Shown here one piece after another: positions 57,632-64,000 of a stretch of DNA of 64,000 nucleotides. The position numbers and the translations under genes were made by a program. This stretch comes from CAWJKP01 sp963843465 (GTDB lineage: Bacteria > Planctomycetota > Planctomycetia > Pirellulales > Thermoguttaceae), in contig CAWJKP010000005.1 of the NCBI GenBank assembly GCA_963843465.1, positions 1-64,000 of the forward strand, in the 5' to 3' direction. The number at the start of each line of letters is the position of its first letter. Within the stretch, counting starts at the first letter, position 1. The notes beneath the pieces are model-generated. The model did not search any database. It was not told the origin of the DNA and was given only the letters and a program-made list of their open reading frames with translations.

Positions 57632-58399
57632 ATGAACCAGATGCGGTCTGCGGTTGGCCGGCGATCGAGCGTGTCGATCGGCAGCGCCCGCCCTTCCGCC
57701 CGAGCCCTGCGGCCGGTCCGCGGGCTGTTGTTCGATCCGGGCGACGTGCTCTACGACGCCACGCTCTGGCGATGCTGGCTGCTCAAACTCCTCGCCCGGC
57801 TGGGCCTGCGGACCAACTACCGTAGCTTCTTCCACCTCTGGGACCACGAATACCTCGCCGACGTTTACCGGGGAAAACGCGATTTCCACCAGGCGCTGGA
57901 GTCGTTCCTGCTGGCCACCGGGCTGTCGCGTGGGCAGATCGACGAGGTGGAGTTGGCCTGCAAGAGCCGCCGCTGCCAGGACGAGGCCGCCGCCCGCCCG
58001 CTGGCCGGAGCGAAAGCGACGCTCCGCGCGGTCCGGGCATCGGGAACCGTGCTGGGCGTCGTCGGCAACTACGAGCACCCGGCGGCCGTGCTGGCCGGCC
58101 ATCTCGATCATCTCGGTCTGGGGGGCCTGTTCGACGCGGTGGTCTCCTCCTTCGACCTGGGAGCGACCCTGCCCGAGCCGGTTTGCTACCGCGCGGCGCT
58201 GGCGGCCATGCGGCTGCCGCCGGAGCAAGTGGCTTTCGTCGGCCACGATAGCCAAGAGTTGGCGGGCGCCGCCCGCGTGGGGATGCAGACCATCGCCTTC
58301 AATTTCGATCCCGAGGCCCAGGCCGACGTTTATCTGGTTCGCTTCGACGAGCTGTTGGAGTTGGCCTCGGCCGCCTCGCGATCCGCGGCGGCGGGCTGA
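57632..58399 (+). CDS. HAD-superfamily hydrolase-like protein with altered motif I
   Basis: 255 aa. HAD fold: motif I RGLLFDPGDVLYDATLWRCW, helical cap, motif II-like VLGVVGNYEHPA, motif IV QVAFVGHDSQELAGAARVGM. In motif I the usual DxD (D-L-D-G-T) reads D-P-G-D-V, so the second catalytic Asp is displaced by one residue; motif II has N in place of S/T. Activity as a phosphatase is therefore doubtful. Located between the nucleotidyltransferase and the GT-B-like protein of the polysaccharide cluster. A family A palindrome starts 2 bp after its stop. Confidence 0.78.
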   Translation: MNQMRSAVGRRSSVSIGSARPSARALRPVRGLLFDPGDVLYDATLWRCWLLKLLARLGLRTNYRSFFHLWDHEYLADVYRGKRDFHQALESFLLATGLSRGQIDEVELACKSRRCQDEAAARPLAGAKATLRAVRASGTVLGVVGNYEHPAAVLAGHLDHLGLGGLFDAVVSSFDLGATLPEPVCYRAALAAMRLPPEQVAFVGHDSQELAGAARVGMQTIAFNFDPEAQADVYLVRFDELLELASAASRSAAAG

Positions 58400-58400
58400 T

Positions 58401-58456
58401 TTGTGGTGCAGGCGTCCCGCCTGCGCAGAAATGCAGGCGGGACGCCTGCACCACAA
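58401..58456. repeat. Palindromic repeat family A, copy 5
   Basis: TTGTGGTGCAGGCGTCCCGC arm and complement, between the HAD and GT-B-like genes. Confidence 0.9.
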
Positions 58457-58503
58457 GTTGCGACCGTGCTACTTATTGTTTTACAGACGGCAAGGATGCC
58501 ACA

Positions 58504-60326
58504 TTGCGACGATTGCTCTTCGTGCGATACGACCTGGTCGATACGAAAACCCTGGGCCAGCAACCGGCCTTGCTGCTGGAAGGGTCGTGGCCGGAGGCCG
58601 ACGATCTGCCCGGCCGCCATTCGCTGGACGCACGGATCGATGCTTCCTTCGCCTGGATCGATCGCGCGGCCTCGACGTTGGCCGAAACGTGGGGTGGAGC
58701 TGGCCCCATCGCCGATCTGAACGCGCTGGCGCTGCGATACTATTTGGTGAAGTTGCTCCGGGTGGTGGCCTATTTCAGCGAAGTTGCGCCGCTGGGCAGC
58801 GGGGACCAGATCGAGCTGGCGGCGGCAGCCCGCCGCGATGAGGATTATGCCGACCTGGTCCTGCAGCTCTGTCATCGTGCGGGGGCCAGGTGCCGGCTCC
58901 GCTGGGTCGAGCGGGGCCGCAGCGGGTCGGAAAGCTTTCCCCCGAACCGCCTTTGGCGGCGGATCGCCGGGCAACTGGCCGGACTGCTGGAACCGCGGGG
59001 GTCCGGCGGCGTGGTCTTCTGCGGCAACCCGACGCTGCTAGCTCCGGTCTGCCGCGACGTCCTCAAACAGGGTACCCCGGCCTGGTGGCTCTTCGATCGC
59101 TTCTCCCCGCGGGCCTGGTGCCGCTGGCGGCCGTTGGGCTGCGGCCAATGGGTCTGCGACGGCTCGCTGGGACGCGATGCCCTCCCCACCACCTCTTTCG
59201 TCCGAGTAGGACGGATCGAGTGCCGGGGCGTGGATCTCTCCCTGGCGGTCGAGCGATTCCTGCTTTTCTGCGAACGACGCACGGGCCACGGCAGGCCCGC
59301 CTGTTGGAGCGGCTGGACGACCATTTCCAGCAGTTCCGCCCCAAGACGTTGGTCCTCGGCGAAGACGCCACGCCGCTGGCTCGGGCGGCGGTGGCTGTGG
59401 CGCGGCGTTACGGGGTCCCGTCGTGCGTGCTCCAGCACGGGGCGCCGTGCTGCCGTTTTGGCTTCGCGCCTTTGACCGCCGACCGGATCCTGGTCTGGGG
59501 ACAGTCGTCGGCGCGGCAGTTGATCGACTGGGGCGTGCCCGAGGAGCGGATTGAGATCGTCGGCTCGCCTTGGCACGAGGAGTTCCTGGCGCGGCTGCCG
59601 GCGAGGTTATTACCCCGGCCGCTAAGTGAATCACGTAGGATGGACCTCCAGGTCCGTCCGGGACGGACCTGGAGGTCCATCCTACCGAGGTTCGCACCTG
59701 TTGTGCGGAGAGTCCGCATCCTCTTCTTGGCTACGGTGCCGCCCCGCGACGATCGGCCCGACGCGGTCCAACTGCACCTCACCGCCAAGACCAACCGCCA
59801 GATGGTGGAAATGGCCCTGTCAGTGGTGAGCGAAATACCCGCCGCGGAGCTGCTGATCAAGCTCCACCCGCGGACGAAGGACGACCCGGTGATCCGCACG
59901 GCGCTGGCCCGATTTCCCGGGCTCTGCGGCCGGATCGTGAGCGGTCGGCTCGATCGCTGGCTGGCAGAGGCCGACTGCGTGCTGAGTTGTGTTTCCAGCG
60001 CCGGGGTGGACGCTGCCCTGGCCGGGCTGCCGGTGATCCAGCTCCTCCCGGCCGGCGCGGGCCCGATCCTGCCGCACGCGGCTTGGGGCATGCACGGCAC
60101 CGCCCGAACGGCCCAAGAGCTCGGCGATCAACTGGCGCAGGTCTTGGCCACCGACACGCCCGCGGGAGGGCCGCTGCCGACGGCCTTCGACCGCCTCGAC
60201 GGCACCACCGCCGCGCGAGTCGCGCGCCGAATCATCGCGGGCGTTAGCAGGGTTGGTGGGCCGGCGGCCGCCGAAGCGGCCTTGTCCCACCCTACAAGAC
60301 TCGACTCATCCTGCAAGACCTGCTAG
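58504..60326 (+). CDS. GT-B/capsule-biosynthesis-like protein with in-frame palindrome (one frameshift)
   Basis: About 607 aa; TTG start at 58504 with AAGGA upstream. The C-terminal half looks like a GT-B or CDP-glycerol-transferase-like domain (TLVLGEDATPLARAAVAVARR, VPSCVLQHGAPC, ILVWGQSSARQLIDWGVPEERIEIVGSP, LLIKLHPRTKDDP, DCVLSCVSSAGVDAALAGLPV), resembling surface-polysaccharide enzymes that transfer or process activated sugars. One base is missing near 59290 and joins the two frames. A perfect 50-bp palindrome (59636-59685) is inserted in frame between ARLLPRP and RFAPVVRR. The C-terminus (VGGPAAAEAALSHPT) and stop run through a half of family C. Whether the inserts abolish function is unknown. 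Confidence 0.75.
59636..59685. repeat. Perfect 50-bp palindrome (family J), in frame inside the GT-B-like gene
   Basis: GTAGGATGGACCTCCAGGTC then CGTCC, and the exact complement. Encodes SRRMDLQVRPGRTWRSILP-like residues. Only copy in this window. Confidence 0.93.
60255..60295. repeat. Half of palindrome family C at the 3' end of the GT-B-like gene
   Basis: TGGTGGGCCGGCGGCCGCCG ... CTTGTCCCACCCTAC, the right half of family C, read as the last residues of the protein. Confidence 0.8.
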
Positions 60327-60335
60327 AGATTTCCC

Positions 60336-61943
60336 TTGGCCATCGACCTCCCCATCCTCGACGCGGAACCGGTTGCCGACGAACCGCTGGCGGCCGGCGA
60401 GAGTGCCGCTCGGCCAACCGCGGCGGTGCAGCCCGCGCCGGTGAGCGGATGGCGGCGCGTGTTGGTCGATTGCGCGGTGGTCAGCAGCTCGGAAGTGATC
60501 GGCAACCTGCTGTCCAGCGTCACGAGCGTCCTGCTCCGCATGGCGCTGAGTCCGGCGCAAATGGGGATCTGGCAAGGGCTGAAGATTTTTTTGAGCTATG
60601 CCAACTATGCCAACCTGGGCGTGAGCAAGGGCGCGGCCCGGGACCTGGCGGTGGCCCGGGGACGGGGCGATCTGGCCTCGGCCCAGCGGGGTCTCAACCT
60701 GGCCTTCGCGGTGAACACCTTGACCAGCCTGGTCTACGCCGCCGTGCTGGCGGCGGCGGGGCTCTGGATCGGCGGCTCCGGCGGGGTCTGGGGCGGGGCC
60801 TGGTCGCTGGGCCTGATCGTGGTCGGCGTGCTGGCCGTGCTCCAGCGGCACCTGACTTTCTACGTCACCATCCTGCGGTCGAAGCAGGCCTTCGGCATCA
60901 CCTCGCAGGTCTCGATCCTCGAAGCCCTCTTGACCTTGGTCTTGGGCGGACTGGGGGCCTGGCGCTTCGGACTGCCCGGACTCTACGGCGGAACGATCCT
61001 GGTGATGGCCGGGGCGATCCTCTTTGTCGGCCGGCGGGGCGACGTGCGATTGGCCTGGGCCTGGGATACCCGCCAGATCGGACGGCTGATCGCCGTGGGC
61101 GGCCCGATCCTGCTGGCCGGCTCCGTCGCCACGCTCTTCCGCACGCTCGATAAGCTGATGATCCTCGGCTACCTCAGCGACCGGGAGTTCCAGCTCGGCT
61201 GCTACTCGGTGGCGCTGATGGTCACCACGCAGCTTTACGGCCTGGCCAACATGCTCTCGATCGTGATGGGGCCACGGTACAGCGAGAGCTTCGGGCTGAC
61301 CGGCTCGCGGCGGGCGGCAGCCCGGCTGGCGGCCCGGGCGACCGAGCTGCAGTCGGCTGCCATGTCGCTGCCCTCGGCGCTGGCGATCGTCGCCGCCCCG
61401 GCCCTGCTCGGTTGGCTCTTGCCCGATTATCGTAGCGGCCTGGCCCCGCTGGTCTGGCTGATCCCGGGCAACCTGGCCCTCTCCGCCGCACTGCCGCCCA
61501 ACCAGTACCTGGTGACCATCGACCGCCAAGGGCGGGCCCTGGCCGCCGTGGTGGCGGCCACTCTGCTGGCCGCCGCCGGCAACCACCTGGCGCTGGTCGG
61601 CGGTTACGGACTTTCGGGCGTGGCGGCTGCAACGTCGCTGAGTTACCTGGCCTACTACCTGCTAAGCGTGGCGATCTCGATCTGGCACGAGTTGGACGCC
61701 GCCGACCGGCTCCGCTACCTGGGCATGATGGCCCTGACCCACCTGCCGCCGATCGGGCTGGCCGTGGCCCTGGAGCGGCTCTGGCCGGGCCGGGCCGGGC
61801 CGGGGCCGATCGTCGCCCTGAAGATCGCCGCCGTCTCGGCCGCCTGGCTCCTGGCCGCCTGGATTGGCTGGCACCGCGGCCAGTGGGCCAAATCGCTGCT
61901 GCGGAAGAATAAATTGGCAGAATTGCGTAGGACGGATTGCTAA
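60336..61943 (+). CDS. Wzx-like oligosaccharide flippase (MOP superfamily)
   Basis: 535 aa; TTG start at 60336 after GAGAT. The N-terminal ~35 residues are polar, followed by ~12-14 hydrophobic segments (e.g. CAVVSSSEVIGNLLSSVTSVL, GLIVVGVLAVLQ, GGPILLAGSVATLFRTLDKLM, LGMMALTHLPPIGLAVALERL), consistent with a polysaccharide flippase moving lipid-linked glycans across the inner membrane. The last residues (KLAELRRTDC) and stop TAA are encoded by the beginning of palindrome B4, so the original C-terminus was altered. Fits the surrounding transferases. Confidence 0.85.
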   Translation: MAIDLPILDAEPVADEPLAAGESAARPTAAVQPAPVSGWRRVLVDCAVVSSSEVIGNLLSSVTSVLLRMALSPAQMGIWQGLKIFLSYANYANLGVSKGAARDLAVARGRGDLASAQRGLNLAFAVNTLTSLVYAAVLAAAGLWIGGSGGVWGGAWSLGLIVVGVLAVLQRHLTFYVTILRSKQAFGITSQVSILEALLTLVLGGLGAWRFGLPGLYGGTILVMAGAILFVGRRGDVRLAWAWDTRQIGRLIAVGGPILLAGSVATLFRTLDKLMILGYLSDREFQLGCYSVALMVTTQLYGLANMLSIVMGPRYSESFGLTGSRRAAARLAARATELQSAAMSLPSALAIVAAPALLGWLLPDYRSGLAPLVWLIPGNLALSAALPPNQYLVTIDRQGRALAAVVAATLLAAAGNHLALVGGYGLSGVAAATSLSYLAYYLLSVAISIWHELDAADRLRYLGMMALTHLPPIGLAVALERLWPGRAGPGPIVALKIAAVSAAWLLAAWIGWHRGQWAKSLLRKNKLAELRRTDC

Positions 61944-61983
61944 TCCGTCCACGATTTCCGGACGGATTGGCAATCCGTCCTAC
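61927..61983. repeat. Palindromic repeat family B, copy 3 (overlaps the flippase stop)
   Basis: GTAGGACGGATTGCTAATCC arm and complement; the stop codon TAA of the flippase is formed by GCTAATCC inside the left arm. Confidence 0.92.
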
Positions 61984-62007
61984 GGGCAAACGCGGAAGTT
62001 ACGACCC

Positions 62008-62934
62008 ATGACACGAATGTCCCTTGACGCACTCGAACGACGCTGCCAGAAGCCTGACCATCGGCAAATCGGCAATTGGATGGCCCGGCGTTTCAGCCGG
62101 CCGGCGGCGCTGCGGATCACCTGGTTGATCGCCCCCTGGGGCGTCTCGGCCAATGCGGCCACGCTGGCCGCCTGGGGCTGCGGATTGGCGGCGGCAGCGG
62201 CGTTGGGCTGGGGCTCGGTCCGCGGCTGGATCGTCGCTGCCGGCCTGCTCCAACTCTGGTACTTGCTGGACCATGTCGACGGGCAGTTGGCGCGGCTCCG
62301 CGGCACGGCCTCTCTGGACGGCGTGCAGTTGGACTTCCTCATGCACCACACGCTCAACCTCCTAGTGCCGCTGGGGGCCGGCTGGGGACTGGCCGTGCGG
62401 AGCCTGGAGCCGCTGTGGCTGTTGGCGGGAGTGCTCTGGGGAATCGCCCAACTGCTCATCACTCTCCAGCACGACGCCCGCTACAAGGCCTTCTATAGCC
62501 GCTTGAAACGGGTGCGGGGCGTGCTGCTGTTGCGAGGCGGCGGCGGCGGTCGGCCCCAGCCGCAGCCGCCGATGCCCCGCCGGCCAGTGCCGTGGCTCGC
62601 CTGGGCGGCCCGCAAGGCCTGCGAAGCCCACGTAATCATCAACGTGCTGGGCCTCGTGGCTCTGGGGTCGTGGCTGCTTGGCGACCGCGATCTTTTGGCT
62701 GGCCGCTGCTACCTGGCCCTGATGGTGCCCGTTTCGACCGCCGTGGCCGGCTGGGTGATCGTTGCCGCAAACCGCAGTCAGCAGGCGGAAAGGGAGTTCG
62801 CCGACTGGCACCAACCACCGCCAGGCTGCCAGTTGTCGCTGGCCGATGGCTGGTGGACGGTCGAACCGGCAGAAAAAGGACAAAATGCCCAAGCTGCACC
62901 GATTGGGCAAGACGCTTTTCCCGAATCATCTTGA
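62008..62934 (+). CDS. CDP-alcohol phosphatidyltransferase family protein with altered fourth acidic residue
   Basis: 308 aa, ATG 62008. The family motif D-x2-DG-x2-AR-x8-G-x3-D-x3-D is present as DHVDGQLARLRGTASLDGVQ then LDFLMHH: the last Asp is His. Several membrane helices (GCGLAAAAALGWG, LLVPLGAGWGLAV, LAGRCYLALMVPVS) surround it. Members use CDP-diacylglycerol or CDP-inositol-type donors. The first three acidic residues that bind metal are intact; the fourth, the proposed general base, is replaced. Could still be active with His as base. Part of the surface-polysaccharide cluster. Confidence 0.78.
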   Translation: MTRMSLDALERRCQKPDHRQIGNWMARRFSRPAALRITWLIAPWGVSANAATLAAWGCGLAAAAALGWGSVRGWIVAAGLLQLWYLLDHVDGQLARLRGTASLDGVQLDFLMHHTLNLLVPLGAGWGLAVRSLEPLWLLAGVLWGIAQLLITLQHDARYKAFYSRLKRVRGVLLLRGGGGGRPQPQPPMPRRPVPWLAWAARKACEAHVIINVLGLVALGSWLLGDRDLLAGRCYLALMVPVSTAVAGWVIVAANRSQQAEREFADWHQPPPGCQLSLADGWWTVEPAEKGQNAQAAPIGQDAFPESS

Positions 62935-63161
62935 CCCCAAGGCCGGGTAGGTCCTATGGTGTCGGTCCAGGGCTGGGGACCACCAGGGATTAGAGATGAG
63001 GGATAAGAGACAAGGGATAAGAGATAAGAGATGAGGGATGAGAGATGTGAAGAATGAGAAATGAGAATTCAGAAATGAGGGATGAGAGAGGGACGCGATC
63101 GTCCCTTATCCCTTATCCCTCTTCTGACCACTAACCACTAGCCACTAACCACTGACCACTA
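62935..63161. repeat. Low-complexity GATGAGGGATAAGAG and GACCACTAACCACT repeats
   Basis: About 62989-63060 is made of GATGAGGGATAAGAG-type units also found at 24633-24690; 63124-63161 is family G (CCACTAACCACTAGCCAC...). The family G repeat reaches the start codon of the next gene, leaving no obvious ribosome-binding site. Confidence 0.75.
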
Positions 63162-64000
63162 GTGCGCGTTCACCTGCTGGTGCTGAACTACAACGGACGA
63201 GGGCTGCTGGAGGAGTGCCTGCCTTCGGTGATCGAGGCGGGGCGCCAGTCGCGGCACGCCTGTGAGGTGGCGGTGATCGACAATGGCTCGACGGACCAGT
63301 CGGTCGCCTGGCTGGCCCAGCGATATCCGCAAGTGGAGATCATCCGTTGTCCGAACCGGGGGCTCTGCTCGTTCAACGAGGTGGTGCCGCGTCTGCCCGG
63401 CCCGGTTGCCCTGTTGTTGAACAACGACATCAAGCTGGACCGGCGGGCGGTCGACCCGCTGGTCGAGCCGCTGGTTGGGGAAGCGGCGGGCGCCAAGCGG
63501 CCTTGTTTCATGACGGCCCCGCTCTGCTGGCTCTTCGACGGCGTGACCTATGAGGGTTTCCGCACGGCGGTGCGTTGGCGCTGGGGTTTGGTGCAGGCCA
63601 CGGCGCTTTACCCGGGCCACGAGCCGATGATCCGCCGGCAGGGCCTGACGGCCTCGGCGGGGGCGGCCCTGGCGGTAGACCGCGACAAGTTTGCCTCGCT
63701 GGGCGGCTTCGATCCGCTCTACCTGCCCGGCCGGTTGGAAGACCTGGACTTCGCCTACCGCGGCTACCAGGCCGGTTATCGGGCGGTTTACGTACCCGAG
63801 GCGACGGCCTGGCATCGCGGCATGGCCACCTTCGGCCGGGTCTACGGCGGTTCGTGCTGCGACGAGTTGGCATTGCGCAACACGCTCTTGTTCCAGTGGA
63901 AGAACCTGCGGCACCCGGCCCACCTGGCGCGGCAACTGGCGGGTCTGCCGCTGCGGTTGGCGTTGGAGTTGTTGCGCGCCCCTGGGCTCCGCCCCAGCGC
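63162..64000 (+). CDS. Glycosyltransferase family 2 protein, 3' end outside window
   Basis: Open from GTG 63162 to the window edge, 279 codons seen. The GT-A fold nucleotide-binding start VRVHLLVLNYNGRGLLEECL, VAVIDNGSTDQSVAWL, a DxD-like metal site in LLLNNDIKLDRRAVD, and the catalytic ED region RLEDLDFAYRGYQAGYRAVY match GT2 (WcaA/rhamnosyltransferase-like). Transfers sugar from a nucleotide donor; acceptor unknown. Last member of the surface-polysaccharide cluster in view. Confidence 0.88.
   Translation, partial: MRVHLLVLNYNGRGLLEECLPSVIEAGRQSRHACEVAVIDNGSTDQSVAWLAQRYPQVEIIRCPNRGLCSFNEVVPRLPGPVALLLNNDIKLDRRAVDPLVEPLVGEAAGAKRPCFMTAPLCWLFDGVTYEGFRTAVRWRWGLVQATALYPGHEPMIRRQGLTASAGAALAVDRDKFASLGGFDPLYLPGRLEDLDFAYRGYQAGYRAVYVPEATAWHRGMATFGRVYGGSCCDELALRNTLLFQWKNLRHPAHLARQLAGLPLRLALELLRAPGLRPS

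Noticed and set aside
1..64000. tRNA or rRNA genes.
   Set aside because: No cloverleaf pattern with the conserved TTCGANNC arm or rRNA core motif was noticed by eye; a covariance-model scan would be needed to exclude them.

Overview
The window is GC-rich bacterial DNA that reads as a planctomycete (Pirellulales-like). Evidence: prepilin-type proteins with the H-X9-DG box (DUF1559 type), a secreted YDG/cohesin/dockerin protein, a Ser/Thr kinase-like protein with a J-like N-terminus, GH127-type secreted enzymes, and a methanofuran-biosynthesis gene trio. No rRNA or tRNA was recognised.

Layout. 1-4434 (+): 3' part of a large secreted YDG/cohesin/dockerin protein. 4493-10968 (-): operon of TPR protein, ExbB, ExbD and a membrane-anchored squalene-cyclase-like toroid protein. 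11249-12515 (+): predicted pseudokinase. 12630-16066 (+): an AT-richer island with a truncated FRG-domain gene, an IS66 remnant and a group II intron with maturase. 16427-28049: mostly minus-strand carbohydrate genes (GH71/99-like, Gfo/Idh oxidoreductase, two GH127-type proteins) around the plus-strand trio mfnD/mfnF/mfnE-like (22492-25443). 28397-41789: small hypotheticals, GlyA, a LITAF-like protein, secreted proteins, two Cys/Met-metabolism PLP enzymes, and a CpsD-like plus an ExeA-like ATPase. 42223-46695: DUF1559 protein, RRM protein, DUF3467 protein, TolC-family lipoprotein. 47207-52058: HlyD adaptor and HME-RND metal pump, the pump carrying an unusual C-terminal AAA-associated domain. 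53198-56330: pseudopilin-like protein translationally coupled to a lipoprotein. 56810-64000 (+): surface-polysaccharide cluster (nucleotidyltransferase, HAD, GT-B-like protein, Wzx-like flippase, CDP-alcohol phosphatidyltransferase, GT2 running off the end).

Two features pervade the window. First, more than a dozen families of palindromic repeats fill the intergenic spaces. Many begin GTAG and end CTAC, several start within 10 bases of a stop codon, some are nested in one another, some are expanded in tandem, and at least five sit in frame inside protein genes (GH71/99-like, CpsD-like twice, GT-B-like, MfnE-like). This resembles Rickettsia palindromic elements and is the most interesting signal here. 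Second, I count about 14 single-base frameshifts in 10 otherwise well-conserved genes, evenly split between +1 and -1. Residual sequencing or assembly error is the likeliest cause, so frameshifted genes are annotated as single genes with the break noted.
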